DNA of 64,000 nt from Paenibacillus_D tarimensis_A (GCA_041281825.1 CP166298.1:62001-126000); one strand, 5' to 3'; positions 1 to 8,959 are shown, counted from the first letter of the stretch. Numbers and translations: made by a program. Notes: a model not told the origin generated them from the sequence alone.

Positions 1-3
1 TCG

Positions 4-1188
4 TCATGGAATCAGCTTTCCTTTCCGCAGCTCTTCCTGGAGGGCCCGCAGCCGGCTATGCCGGCTCGCGAATGTCTCGATGTACGCATCCCACCGCTGC
101 TCGCGCTTCAACTTCTTGTACAGCTTGGCCAGCCGTTTGAGCAGCTTCACCGCTCGCTTATAGCCGTGGCGGTTTTTTAACAGCACGTATTTCTCCGCGC
201 CTTGGTGGTAGAACGGCAGCAGCGCCTCCGGGGCTTCCTTCTCGATGGGCTGCAGATCCTTCGCCCGGAAGTCGAGCGGATCGCTGCCGAGGCTAAGCTG
301 ATAATCAACCCACTGACGCCAACGGCCGAAGCGCATCAGGCTCTCCTCGTACAGGCTGCCGGAGTAGGGAAGGAGGCTCGTAATCGCGCTCCACATGTTT
401 CCCTCGGCCTCCGGCAATTGCAAGGCGACGGCTTCCCAGTAGCGCCCATATGTATCCAGGCTGCCAGGACTGCGACCGACACGCTCGGTCGCGCAATGGA
501 TCAGCCAAGCCTCTAGCCGAGTCCATTCGCCAGCCTCCACCAGCACGCGCAGAAAACGGAACACATGCCCGGGCTTTAGCCGATGCCGCTCCGCTGCTTC
601 GAGCAGCCGCCAAGCCGCTTGATCCTCTTGCAGCCAGAAGTGAATCCAAGCGCGGGCGACAAGCGGGAAGAGCTTATTTTCCTTGCCGAATCCCTCGGCC
701 AAATGGGACAGCTCCTCCTTAAAGAGACGAGGGCTGTCCGCATCGGATGATACCAGGATCAACCACAGCTCCACATAGATATCCAAATAGGCGGGAGGGG
801 ACCATGCATTCGCCTTGACCGTTTCGCGGATGTAAACGGCCGTCTCCAGCAGACGCCCTTGATGCTTGACCGCGATCTCCGGCGGCAAGCCGCTATGGAG
901 AAGACCCTCCATCGTATTTATTGTCTCGGACGCCGCCGCCTGGGCGAAGTAGCCCGAGTGGCGGTCGGTCGATTGCTTGCGAAGCAAGAACAGCCCGATG
1001 TTCAGCTCGAGCAGCCAGGCCTCCTCGGGTGTCAATTCGGACAGCAAGAAAAGCACTTTGGAGCGCACTTCGTTGCCGTAGTTTATTTGAAATGGGCTGC
1101 TCGCCGCTTCCTCGGCGCAGCCCGCGATCAGATCCTGACAATCTGCAATGCTCAGCTCGCTCAGTCGATTCGACTCGGTTATCGTCAT
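4..1188 (-). CDS. Helical protein resembling the C-terminal half of SWIM zinc-finger proteins
   Basis: The protein is about 394 aa, almost all predicted helix, with a very basic C-terminus ending RLRALQEELRKGKLIP. From memory, that ending and the preceding KRAVKLLKRLAKLYKKLKR stretch resemble the C-terminal part of SWIM zinc-finger proteins of Bacillales. Those proteins carry a CxCx(n)CxH motif near the N-terminus, which is not present here, so this may be a lone C-terminal module or an N-terminally truncated gene. The start is placed at ATG 1188, with AAGAAAGGA 12 nt upstream. ATG 1200 abuts that Shine-Dalgarno and ATG 1242 has none. It is divergent from the ABC-F gene that follows. Function is unknown. 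Confidence 0.55.
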   Translation of the reverse strand: MTITESNRLSELSIADCQDLIAGCAEEAASSPFQINYGNEVRSKVLFLLSELTPEEAWLLELNIGLFLLRKQSTDRHSGYFAQAAASETINTMEGLLHSGLPPEIAVKHQGRLLETAVYIRETVKANAWSPPAYLDIYVELWLILVSSDADSPRLFKEELSHLAEGFGKENKLFPLVARAWIHFWLQEDQAAWRLLEAAERHRLKPGHVFRFLRVLVEAGEWTRLEAWLIHCATERVGRSPGSLDTYGRYWEAVALQLPEAEGNMWSAITSLLPYSGSLYEESLMRFGRWRQWVDYQLSLGSDPLDFRAKDLQPIEKEAPEALLPFYHQGAEKYVLLKNRHGYKRAVKLLKRLAKLYKKLKREQRWDAYIETFASRHSRLRALQEELRKGKLIP

Positions 1189-1278
1189 AATGCCGGACAT
1201 TCCTTTCTTGAGCTTTGGCCGCTCGTGAATCCGTTCCTTCATTATAACGATAAATGGTCAAGATGGCATACAGCCCAA

Positions 1279-1297
1279 AGACCATTGGTCTAAGACC
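1279..1297 (+). promoter_or_regulatory. Alternative small hairpins in the ABC-F leader
   Basis: Three short segments, AGACC (1279-1283), GGTCT (1287-1291) and AGACC (1293-1297), allow two mutually exclusive pairings in the leader of the ABC-F gene. This arrangement recalls attenuator leaders of antibiotic-responsive ABC-F genes. The stems are only 5 bp, so this is weak evidence. Confidence 0.2.
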
Positions 1298-1394
1298 TAA
1301 CCGCAAGGGGAACAATGGGATTGAAGTTGGTACTAAACAGTGTTACTCTAACAGCGGCAAATTCAAAATCCATGGCTTGGAGAAAGGTAATACT

Positions 1395-3134
1395 ATGATA
1401 AAAGTCGATAACTTATCCTTCTCGTTTCCGCAAAAAGAACTCTATAACAACATTTCATTTACGTTGGAAGAAGCACAACATTGCGCTTTTATCGGAACAA
1501 GCGGCAGTGGGAAAAGTACGTTAATAGATATACTAATGGACCCGGAAAGATATCTTTATGATGGAAAAGTAGAGATGGACCCCGATTGCACAATTGGATA
1601 CGTAAGTCAGTTCTCGGAACTAGAAAATGCGAAAGAAACAACCGTTTTTGAATATTTAGGAGAACCATTTATAAAGCTTCAGAACGAGATTCAATCGATT
1701 TGCACGGAAATGGAAACCTCAACGGATTTAGAACCGTTATTGGAAAAGTATCAACTGGCTTTAGACGCATGGGATGCTATTGGCGGGGAGGATTTTGAAA
1801 GCAACATTCATAAGCAGCTGAATGTAGCAAACCTTATGAAGCGAAGAGATCGTAAGGTGGCCGACCTGAGCGGCGGGGAATTCAAACTTATTCAAGTGAT
1901 GAAGGAAATGCTTAATCGTCCCGACTTCATGATTATGGACGAGCCCGATGTATTTCTAGACTTCGAAAACCTAAACGCGCTTAAAAAAATGATTAATTCG
2001 TATAAAGGCATATTGCTGGTTGTTACGCACAACCGATATCTATTGCATCATTGTTTCAACAAAATTATACACCTTGAAAATACGGAGCTCCAAGAGTTTG
2101 ATGGGCGATATATCGAGTATAACTTCGCATTGCTTCAGGCGAAGATCGAGCTGCAAGAACTCGCAGTCGCCGAACAAGAAGAGATGGAGAGAAACGATAC
2201 GATCATCAACAATCTTAGAGTTATCGCAACTTATAATTCAAACGCATCAAGAGGGAGAGCGTTGAGAGCTAGAGTTAGATTTCAAGAACGACTGGAAGCA
2301 CGCCGAATTAAAGCGCCATTTGTTGAAATCAAACAACCGAATATCCGTTTTGGCATGGACAATGAAAGGGAAGACACTACGGTTGTAAGTGTCCATCATT
2401 ATAGCGTTGGCTTTGATGAGCTGCTGCTGGACAATGTTAATTTTGAGATAAAATCTACGGATAAAGTAGCTATTATCGGCGCAAACGGTACCGGGAAAAC
2501 GACCTTGCTTCGAGATGTTTTCAACAATAATCATGCTTCAATTGAAATCCATGCTGATGCTAAAGTGGCTTATTTATCTCAGCTTCAAGGAGAAGTACTG
2601 AAGGATTCTAATACAATACTGGAAGAATTCATAGATGCAGGATTTAAAACTTACGATGAGATCGGATTGTATCTGTCGGACTATGGATTTGAAGGAGAAA
2701 TCCTTCGTCAAAAGATAGGACCTCTATCCGGCGGAGAAAAAAATTTACTGCAATTGGCCAAGGTTTCTGCCAGAAAAGCAAACGTATTGCTTCTTGATGA
2801 ACCGACAAGCCATTTGGATACCTATGCACAACTAGCGCTGGAGAAAGCGATTGAAGAATTCAAAGGCGCGATTCTCATGGTTTCCCACGATTTCTATGCT
2901 GTTGTAAATGGTATGGATTATGTTTTCATTATTGACGATAAGACGATTAAAAAAATGACGTTGCCGGAGTTTAGACAGATGATTTATGCTAGTCATTTTG
3001 ATGAAGACTATTTGGAAACGGAACAAAGGAAAAAAACGGTTGAAATGAAAATAGAATTGGCCCTGAAAAATACTGATTTTGAACTTGCAAAAGGCTTGCT
3101 TGATGAGCTGGAAGAGCTGATTACATTGCTTTAA
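1395..3134 (+). CDS. ABC-F family ATPase, duplicated nucleotide-binding domains
   Basis: This is a 579-aa soluble protein with two ATPase domains and no membrane segments, as in ABC-F ribosome-associated factors. Domain 1 has Walker A GTSGSGKST, signature LSGGE, Walker B FMIMDEPD and H-loop THNRY. Domain 2 has GANGTGKTT, LSGGEKN, LLLDEPTSHLD and SHDFY. A charged linker rich in Glu and Arg separates them. Domain 1 has DEPD where most ABC-F proteins have DEPT. ABC-F proteins act on the ribosome; some protect it from antibiotics and some are housekeeping translation factors, and which applies here cannot be decided. The start is ATG 1395 after GAAAGG. The gene looks more AT-rich than its neighbours, which may indicate transfer. 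Confidence 0.88.
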   Translation: MIKVDNLSFSFPQKELYNNISFTLEEAQHCAFIGTSGSGKSTLIDILMDPERYLYDGKVEMDPDCTIGYVSQFSELENAKETTVFEYLGEPFIKLQNEIQSICTEMETSTDLEPLLEKYQLALDAWDAIGGEDFESNIHKQLNVANLMKRRDRKVADLSGGEFKLIQVMKEMLNRPDFMIMDEPDVFLDFENLNALKKMINSYKGILLVVTHNRYLLHHCFNKIIHLENTELQEFDGRYIEYNFALLQAKIELQELAVAEQEEMERNDTIINNLRVIATYNSNASRGRALRARVRFQERLEARRIKAPFVEIKQPNIRFGMDNEREDTTVVSVHHYSVGFDELLLDNVNFEIKSTDKVAIIGANGTGKTTLLRDVFNNNHASIEIHADAKVAYLSQLQGEVLKDSNTILEEFIDAGFKTYDEIGLYLSDYGFEGEILRQKIGPLSGGEKNLLQLAKVSARKANVLLLDEPTSHLDTYAQLALEKAIEEFKGAILMVSHDFYAVVNGMDYVFIIDDKTIKKMTLPEFRQMIYASHFDEDYLETEQRKKTVEMKIELALKNTDFELAKGLLDELEELITLL

Positions 3135-3206
3135 ATGACAACCCTCGAAGTGAAGTCAGTTAGCAATAAAACATGATGATGGTGGAAAAATATCAACGCA
3201 GTAGCC

Positions 3207-3243
3207 CAAACAAACCACTCCATTCCCGGAAGTGGTTTGTTTG
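3207..3243 (+). terminator. Transcription terminator hairpin after the ABC-F gene
   Basis: Perfect 13-bp inverted arms CAAACAAACCACT (3207-3219) and AGTGGTTTGTTTG (3231-3243) flank an 11-nt loop, 73 bp after the ABC-F stop. The U-tract is weak. Confidence 0.65.
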
Positions 3244-3322
3244 AATTTCCCATTCCCCCAATTATAGGCCGTTTGATGATACAATAACGGGACAAGATTA
3301 CGGCGAGTACGGAGGGATGCGC

Positions 3323-4183
3323 ATGGAACATAATCCGAGTCGAAACAAAGAGAACTCTCCTTCTCATTCCGAAGATAAGCAAGAACATGAGAATGACCAT
3401 CCGTATCTAGACGAGGAGTGGGACTTTGAGTCGGAAGAAGAGGACGACGACGGGGGTTCATCAGTGGGCCGACGGAAGTGGATCAGAAATACGATCATAT
3501 TCCTGCTCGTGGCCGCTCTAGTCGGAAATATATTGGCCTTCTGGCCGCAAATCTACAACATGAAGACGCTCCCCCTCTTGTTCAGGTCGAAGGAATTATC
3601 CAGCCAAGCTGAAATCCAAAGCTATAAAGAAGCGGTTGTTACAGTCAGCACGGACAACGGCAAGGGCACCGGATTCCACATTAACGGCGGCTACATTGTG
3701 ACCAACTATCACGTCATCGAAGATAACGGCTATATTATAGTGAAATTCCCGGAGCAAAGTCAGAGTTATAAAGCGGAGCTGTCGGGCAGTGATCCCGATC
3801 TGGATATCGCCATACTGAAGGCGGACATCGGGGATCAACGGCTGCCGTTTATTGAAGTCGAGCGAGACAACAAGCAGTGGGAGCCTGATGAACAAATCTA
3901 CGTGATTGGCAATCCGCTTCATTTCACGCAAATCGCCATCGAGGGCGCTATTATCGGCTTGGTCCCGATCCAAGGCCGTCAGACGCCGGTCATGGCTCTT
4001 GATGCGCCGGTCTATAACGGCAATAGCGGCTCTCCCGTCATTAACAAGCGTGGCAAAGCCATCGCCGTTGTATTCGCCACTGCCGATGTCGGGCATCAAG
4101 ACCAAATGATAGAGGCCGGTTTGGCCGTACCGATTGCCGACATGGAGACCCTGCTGCGAACTTCGCTGCCGCCAGTAGAATAA
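3323..4183 (+). CDS. Membrane-anchored trypsin-like (HtrA-type) serine protease without PDZ domain
   Basis: The protein is about 286 aa. The first 50 residues are acidic and low-complexity (runs of Glu and Asp), and a single membrane segment follows (IRNTIIFLLVAALVGNILAF). An S1C/trypsin-fold domain comes next. The triad is readable: His in TNYHVI, Asp in DPDLDIAIL and Ser in NGNSGSPVI. No PDZ domain follows, so this is shorter than standard HtrA/DegP. The predicted topology puts the protease outside the membrane, suggesting extracytoplasmic protein quality control. ATG 3323 is preferred because GGAGGG (3311-3316) lies 6 nt upstream; ATG 3317 abuts the Shine-Dalgarno. It precedes a second ABC-F gene by 22 bp. 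Confidence 0.87.
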   Translation: MEHNPSRNKENSPSHSEDKQEHENDHPYLDEEWDFESEEEDDDGGSSVGRRKWIRNTIIFLLVAALVGNILAFWPQIYNMKTLPLLFRSKELSSQAEIQSYKEAVVTVSTDNGKGTGFHINGGYIVTNYHVIEDNGYIIVKFPEQSQSYKAELSGSDPDLDIAILKADIGDQRLPFIEVERDNKQWEPDEQIYVIGNPLHFTQIAIEGAIIGLVPIQGRQTPVMALDAPVYNGNSGSPVINKRGKAIAVVFATADVGHQDQMIEAGLAVPIADMETLLRTSLPPVE

Positions 4184-4205
4184 AAACTAAGCAAGGGTGA
4201 TAGCC

Positions 4206-5780
4206 ATGAGCGTAATACGTTTGGAGAACGTCACGAAGAAGTATGAAGGGTCCATGATCTTTCGCGATATTTATTTTCGAGTCATGCAAGGGGAACGTAT
4301 CGGCCTAATCGGACGAAACGGTGCAGGCAAGTCGACGGTATTTAAGCTCATCATGGGCAAGGAAGAGCCGACTTCCGGCAGAGTAGAAATAAATCCTCAG
4401 TTGAAAATCGGATATTTCTCTCAATTCTCGGAATTGAGCGGAAGCTTGTCCGTTCAGCAAGAACTGGAAATGTGCTTCGAGCAGGTTGCCCTTATCGAAC
4501 GAGAGCTACAAGAGGTAGGAGATAAGCTGGGTTTGGTTACAGACGATAACGAATTGGAGAGGCTGCTAGCGAGGCAGGCGGAGTTATTCGAGCAAATGGA
4601 TCATCTCGATGGCTGGAACGTGTCCGTCGAGATTAACACAGTGCTCACGAAGCTAGGGTTCAACGACAGATCTCGCAATCAGCCGATCGATAAGTTGTCC
4701 GGGGGATGGCGTAACCGTGCGGCGCTCGCGAAGTTACTAATCGAGCTGCCCGATGTCGTTCTGCTCGACGAGCCTACGAATTACTTGGATATGGAAGGCA
4801 TTGCATGGCTGGAGCAGTGGCTGTACCGGTTCAAGGGAGCCATGATTCTGGTGTCGCATGACCGGCAATTCATCGACAAGGTCGTCACGCGTACGATCGA
4901 GATCGAGAACTATCATTTTCAGGAATACGAAGGCAACTACACCGATTACGTCCGTAAGAAGAAGATGCGCAAGAAGGAGCTGGACCGTCAGTTCGAATGG
5001 GAGGAAGAGCTGCTGCTCATGGAGTCCGAAGCGATCGACGACCGCGCGAGCAGGAAATCCGCTTCCAAGGACCGTCTCTCGCGGAAGCTGGCGGATAACA
5101 AGAAGCGGATCGAGCCGCATCCCGTTAACGTACTGATTACCGATATTTACGAGAGGCTGCGTTTCCCGGATAAGCTATGCGAAGTGAAGAAGATTGGGCA
5201 GACCTACGAGGGCAGGCAGATCTTCGAGAACGTTAGCTTCGATATTCAGAAGGAAGATCGCTTGGTCATCGCGGGGCCGAACGGAAGCGGGAAGTCCACG
5301 CTCATCAAGACGCTTACCGGGGCGGAGAAGCCGGAGTCAGGAGAGGTTATCTGGGAGAAGGGCGTTAGCTACGCCTACTTCAACCGGATGTGGGAGGAGC
5401 TTGATCCCAAGGATACTGTTAGCCACGCGGTGAATACGTATGGATTGGGGCTGGACGCCCCGCGCAAAAAGGTGGCCAAATTTCTATCGATGCTGCAATT
5501 CTCGGAGGCGGATCTGAGCAAGGTGATCGGCAATCTGTCCGGCGGACAGAAGGCTCGGGTGGCGCTGGCCAAGTGTCTTCTATCGGGCGCGGCGGTTATT
5601 ATCTTGGACGAGCCTACCAACCATCTGGATCTCATGAGTATTCAGGTCATGGAGCAAGCTCTAATCCATTTTCCCGGCGCCGTCATTACGGTAAGCCACG
5701 ATCGCTTCTTCATCGATAAGATAGGGACGAAAATGCTGACCTTCGATCCGGTAACGGGAGTGACCGAACAAAGCTTATAA
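4206..5780 (+). CDS. ABC-F family ATPase (second paralogue)
   Basis: This 524-aa protein has two ABC domains and no membrane helices. Domain 1 shows GRNGAGKST, LSGGWRNRAALAK, VVLLDEPTNYLD and VSHDRQ. Domain 2 shows GPNGSGKST, LSGGQKARVALAK, IILDEPTNHLD and VSHDRFF. Between them is a basic and acidic helical linker (KKKMRKKELDRQFEWEEEL) that looks like the P-site tRNA interaction motif region of ABC-F factors. Both catalytic glutamates are present. It is only distantly similar to the ABC-F at 1395-3134. The start is ATG 4206 with AAGGGTG upstream; GTG 4197 is in frame but poorly placed. The specific subfamily is not assigned. Confidence 0.9.
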   Translation: MSVIRLENVTKKYEGSMIFRDIYFRVMQGERIGLIGRNGAGKSTVFKLIMGKEEPTSGRVEINPQLKIGYFSQFSELSGSLSVQQELEMCFEQVALIERELQEVGDKLGLVTDDNELERLLARQAELFEQMDHLDGWNVSVEINTVLTKLGFNDRSRNQPIDKLSGGWRNRAALAKLLIELPDVVLLDEPTNYLDMEGIAWLEQWLYRFKGAMILVSHDRQFIDKVVTRTIEIENYHFQEYEGNYTDYVRKKKMRKKELDRQFEWEEELLLMESEAIDDRASRKSASKDRLSRKLADNKKRIEPHPVNVLITDIYERLRFPDKLCEVKKIGQTYEGRQIFENVSFDIQKEDRLVIAGPNGSGKSTLIKTLTGAEKPESGEVIWEKGVSYAYFNRMWEELDPKDTVSHAVNTYGLGLDAPRKKVAKFLSMLQFSEADLSKVIGNLSGGQKARVALAKCLLSGAAVIILDEPTNHLDLMSIQVMEQALIHFPGAVITVSHDRFFIDKIGTKMLTFDPVTGVTEQSL

Positions 5781-5830
5781 GGGACAATAGTTCTCTTGGG
5801 TACCTCTCAGCGTACATGTTACAAAGCTAG

Positions 5831-5848
5831 GGCACCCAATTGGGTGCC
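5831..5848 (+). terminator. Terminator hairpin after ABC-F gene
   Basis: GGCACCCAATTGGGTGCC is a perfect palindrome followed by TTAAAATT, 50 bp after the stop codon. The nested-palindrome repeat copy A begins immediately downstream. Confidence 0.7.
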
Positions 5849-5850
5849 TT

Positions 5851-5906
5851 AAAATTCGCCGTTGAAGTGATACGGTGAACCGTATCATAAGTAACGGCGA
5901 AAATTG
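5851..5906. repeat. Dispersed nested palindrome, copy A
   Basis: The outer arms are AAATTCGCCGTT (5852-5863) and AACGGCGAAAATT (5893-5905). The inner arms are TGATACGG (5868-5875) and CCGTATCA (5880-5887) around TGAA. This is the most complete copy of a family found eight times in the window. Confidence 0.85.
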
Positions 5907-5975
5907 AAATATTATCACGATAATCCAAGGTGTGTAATTAGTGATGTAACGATGTGTAAAGGTGACAATTAACTC

Positions 5976-6004
5976 TTTACCGATCGTTCTCAATATGTTA
6001 TATT
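5976..6004 (+). promoter_or_regulatory. Promoter with embedded TetR-type operator
   Basis: A -35-like TTTACC (5976-5981) and a -10-like TATATT (5999-6004) are separated by 17 bp. GATCGTTCT (5982-5990) sits in the spacer. The same octamer recurs upstream of the next genes, suggesting autoregulation by the TetR protein. Confidence 0.5.
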
Positions 6005-6024
6005 GATGGCGGGAGGGAAACGGA

Positions 6025-6603
6025 ATGGCGAGAAGCAAGGAGTTTGAAGAGAACGCGGTTTTGGATAAAGCGATGAGACTCTTTTGGGAACAAGGTTATG
6101 AGAAGACATCCATGACCGATCTGGTCGAGCACATGGGAATCCATCGAAGAAGCTTGTATGATACATTTGGCGACAAACATACGCTGTTTCTAAAAGCGAT
6201 GGATCGGTTTGGCGATAAAATCAACGCTGCGCTTGCAGCTGGAGTTAAACGCTCCAAGTCTGCAGCGGAAGCTCTTCAGTTTATTTTTGACTTCATCATT
6301 GATGGAGAAGTAGACTTGCCTTCCGGCTGCTTAATGGTGAATTCAGCTGTAGAATTGGCAGCGCGCGATGCAGATGTTGATGCCAAGTTCACTGAGGCGT
6401 GTACAATAGCAGAGCAGCAACTCAAGGAAATTATTCTCTGGGGGCAGCGGGACGGTGAATTTGCCACTGATTACGATGCCGGGGAAATGGCAGAATATCT
6501 GCAGAATGTTTGGGTTGGGCTAAGGGCAATGGCAAGAACCTCTGTTGCCAAAGAAAAACTTCACCGCATAGCCAATACATCGATTAAACTTATAGAAGGA
6601 TAA
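6025..6603 (+). CDS. TetR/AcrR family transcriptional regulator
   Basis: The protein is 192 aa, a normal length for the family. The N-terminal helix-turn-helix lies at about residues 25-47 (KTSMTDLVEHMGIHRRSLYD followed by FGDK). The C-terminal ligand-binding region contains PSGCLMVNSAVELA, a pattern seen in regulators of the AcrR/NemR type that often sense reactive or quinone-like compounds. GGGAGG precedes the start. The gene lies directly ahead of two MDR oxidoreductases and an SDR. Copies of a GATCGTTC motif lie before it and before the oxidoreductases, so it probably represses both itself and them. The ligand is not known. Confidence 0.88.
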   Translation: MARSKEFEENAVLDKAMRLFWEQGYEKTSMTDLVEHMGIHRRSLYDTFGDKHTLFLKAMDRFGDKINAALAAGVKRSKSAAEALQFIFDFIIDGEVDLPSGCLMVNSAVELAARDADVDAKFTEACTIAEQQLKEIILWGQRDGEFATDYDAGEMAEYLQNVWVGLRAMARTSVAKEKLHRIANTSIKLIEG

Positions 6604-6623
6604 TGGTTTTTTTTCTTTAAATT

Positions 6624-6637
6624 AGAACGATTGTTCC
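6624..6637. promoter_or_regulatory. Candidate TetR operator
   Basis: The dyad AGAACGATTGTTCC lies 20 bp after the TetR gene. Its reverse complement carries ATCGTTCT, matching the motif in the TetR promoter. Confidence 0.4.
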
Positions 6638-6704
6638 TGAACTCGCGAGTCTCCTCTTTGCCTAAAGCTTTTTTTTCCATCGTAATAATTGCTTGCACTT
6701 TTTT

Positions 6705-6718
6705 AGAATGATCGTTCT
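6705..6718. promoter_or_regulatory. Candidate TetR operator upstream of the MDR oxidoreductase
   Basis: AGAATGATCGTTCT is a near-perfect 14-bp dyad that overlaps a likely promoter; TTGCAC lies at 6693-6698. Confidence 0.45.
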
Positions 6719-6817
6719 TAAATGTGAACCCGAAACAAATAACAAGAAGCTGAGCCAGCAAGGAATAGAACTGCTGCATTCAAACAAAAGATGAAGATAA
6801 GGAAGGATGGATAAACA

Positions 6818-7849
6818 ATGTTAAACCAAAAGATGATGAGAGCGATCGGATATTACGAACCGGGGGAAGGAGTACCGCCGTTTCAGGAGGTTGAAGTGGA
6901 GAGACCGAAAGCGTCAGGAAGGGATTTGCTCGTAGCAGTGAAGGCAGTATCCGTCAATCCGTCGGATTGGCGGTCACACAAGGACAAAAAACCGGACGAT
7001 TCGTCGCTTACGATAGCCGGTCGGGATGTAGCCGGCGTGGTAGTCGAGGCAGGACCGGATTGCAATATATTCAAAGTCGGTGACGAAGTTTATTATTCTG
7101 GATCCATCATTCGCCCGGGCGGATTCAGCGAGTTTCACCTGGTCGACGAACGGATTGTCGGCAAAAAGCCTAAGAGCCTCGATTTCGCGCAGGCAGCGGC
7201 TTTACCGTTAACAACCATTACAGCGTGGGAAGCTTATTATGAACGATTGGGTATTTCCAAAAATCCATCGGATAATGAGGGCAAAAGTATCTTGATCATC
7301 GGGGCTGCGGGGGGCGTCGGATCGATCGCGACTCAACTGGCCAAGCTTGCCGGTCTAACGGTCATCGCTACGGCCTCGCGTCCTGAATCGATCAAATGGA
7401 CGAAAGAACATGGTGCCGATCATGTTATCGATCATCATCGACCGCTTGAACCTCAACTAAAAGAGCTTGGCCTGGTTGGCGTTCCGTATATTTTTGTTTT
7501 GAATAATCCGGATCAGCATTTGAATGAGATGAAGAAGGTGATTTTGCCGCAGGGGAAAATCTGCTCGATTTTGCCATTCGAACAGCCGGCTGAACTTGGT
7601 GAATTGTTTATAAAAAGCGTGACGTTTGCTTGGGAATTGATGTACACTCGTTCGGCATTTCAGACGGACGATATGATTGAACAGCATCGACTGCTTAATG
7701 AAGTGTCCAATCTTGTGGATGCAGGGAAAGTACGTACAACGATGAAAGAGCTTATCAAACCAATTAATTCCGGAAACCTGAAGGAAGCATTTCACAAGAG
7801 CCTGTCAGGCAGCACAATCGGTAAAATCGTATTAGAAGGATTTGAATAA
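6818..7849 (+). CDS. Zinc-type alcohol dehydrogenase-like / quinone oxidoreductase (MDR superfamily)
   Basis: This 343-aa medium-chain dehydrogenase/reductase has an N-terminal GroES-like domain (VKAVSVNPSDWR, AGRDVAGVVVEAG, VGDEVYYSG). The Rossmann domain carries LIIGAAGGVGSIATQLAK, the NADP-binding glycine motif. No structural or catalytic zinc cysteines are visible, so despite the usual family name it is probably an NADPH-dependent quinone or enone reductase. It is a clear paralogue of the protein at 26114-27163: both share SEFHLVDERIVGKKP and LPLTTITAWEA. AAGGATGG precedes the ATG. It is the first enzyme gene after the TetR regulator. Confidence 0.87.
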   Translation: MLNQKMMRAIGYYEPGEGVPPFQEVEVERPKASGRDLLVAVKAVSVNPSDWRSHKDKKPDDSSLTIAGRDVAGVVVEAGPDCNIFKVGDEVYYSGSIIRPGGFSEFHLVDERIVGKKPKSLDFAQAAALPLTTITAWEAYYERLGISKNPSDNEGKSILIIGAAGGVGSIATQLAKLAGLTVIATASRPESIKWTKEHGADHVIDHHRPLEPQLKELGLVGVPYIFVLNNPDQHLNEMKKVILPQGKICSILPFEQPAELGELFIKSVTFAWELMYTRSAFQTDDMIEQHRLLNEVSNLVDAGKVRTTMKELIKPINSGNLKEAFHKSLSGSTIGKIVLEGFE

Positions 7850-7924
7850 AAGCGCTGGGCAGACAGCAACTGGCATCATCGATCGTTCAAGGGAATTGTT
7901 TTAAACCTATAAGATGGAGGCCGC

Positions 7925-8920
7925 ATGATGAGAGCAATGGTAATTGAAAAATACGGGAAATACCCGCTTCAGTTAGCGGATATTCCAAAGCCCGCAGTAG
8001 ACGATCACGAGGTGCTGGTGGAAATCCATGCGGCTAGCGTGAACCCCCTCGATCTTCTTGTGCGGGATGGTAAATTACGTGTCCTGCTGAAATACGATAT
8101 GCCCCATGTATTAGGATATGATTTTTCGGGCGTTGTCATTCAAGCGGGACGGAAGGTTACCAGATTCAAGGTCGGGGATGAAGTATTCGGCCGACCAAGC
8201 AAGGGCGGAGCCTTCGCCGAATTTATCTCCGTGAATGAAGACGATATCGCCATAAAGCCTCGCAACCTTACCTTTGAGGAAGCGTCATCCATTCCATTGG
8301 TCGGGCTTACCTCCTATCAAGTATTGCATGAAAAATTGAAACTAAAGGCCGGGCAGAAAGTATTGATCCAAGCTGGTTCCGGCGGAGTCGGTACTTTTGC
8401 TATCCAACTTGCCAAAGCGATGGGACTTTATGTCGCAACAACGACAAGCGAAGCTGGAGCCAAATTGGTCGAGTCGCTTGGAGCCGATCGAATCATCAAT
8501 TACAAAACAGAACAATTCGATACACTGTTACAAGGTTATGATGCCGTTTTTGATACCAAAGGCGGAGAGACTCTAGAGAAGGCCTTTAAAATTGTCAAAG
8601 AGCAAGGCCAAATCGTATCCGTCGTTGGGCCGCCCAATGCGCGCTTCGGAAAAGAGGAGAGGGTTGGCTTCGTCAAAACAAATCTACTTCGGTTGGTTGC
8701 CCGGAAGATTACCAAGTTAGAGAAAAAATATAAGGTCAAGTACAGCTTCCTGTTTATGAAACCAAGCGGCAGACAACTGGAGATCCTTTCTGAATGGATT
8801 GAATCCGAGAAAATAAAGCCTGTTATTGATCGAGTATTTCCTTTTGAAGACACTCAAAAAGCAATGGAGTACTCCGAATCTGGCAGAGCAAAAGGGAAGA
8901 TAGTCGTAAAGATAAAGTGA
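7925..8920 (+). CDS. NADP-dependent oxidoreductase (MDR superfamily, quinone reductase type)
   Basis: This 331-aa protein has an N-terminal GroES-like fold (EIHAASVNPLDLLVRDG, LGYDFSGVVIQAG, VGDEVFG). The coenzyme domain follows (VLIQAGSGGVGTFAIQLAK), then TTTSEAGAKLVESLGAD and the C-terminal GRAKGKIVVKIK typical of bacterial NADPH:quinone or enone reductases. There are no zinc ligands. TGGAGG precedes two adjacent ATG codons (7925 and 7928); the second has the better spacing. A GATCGTTC motif at 7881-7888 lies in the 75-bp gap upstream, which may give this gene its own TetR-controlled promoter. Confidence 0.88.
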   Translation: MMRAMVIEKYGKYPLQLADIPKPAVDDHEVLVEIHAASVNPLDLLVRDGKLRVLLKYDMPHVLGYDFSGVVIQAGRKVTRFKVGDEVFGRPSKGGAFAEFISVNEDDIAIKPRNLTFEEASSIPLVGLTSYQVLHEKLKLKAGQKVLIQAGSGGVGTFAIQLAKAMGLYVATTTSEAGAKLVESLGADRIINYKTEQFDTLLQGYDAVFDTKGGETLEKAFKIVKEQGQIVSVVGPPNARFGKEERVGFVKTNLLRLVARKITKLEKKYKVKYSFLFMKPSGRQLEILSEWIESEKIKPVIDRVFPFEDTQKAMEYSESGRAKGKIVVKIK

Positions 8921-8959
8921 TCGCATAACTAAAACAGACAATAAAAGGAGCATATAAAA

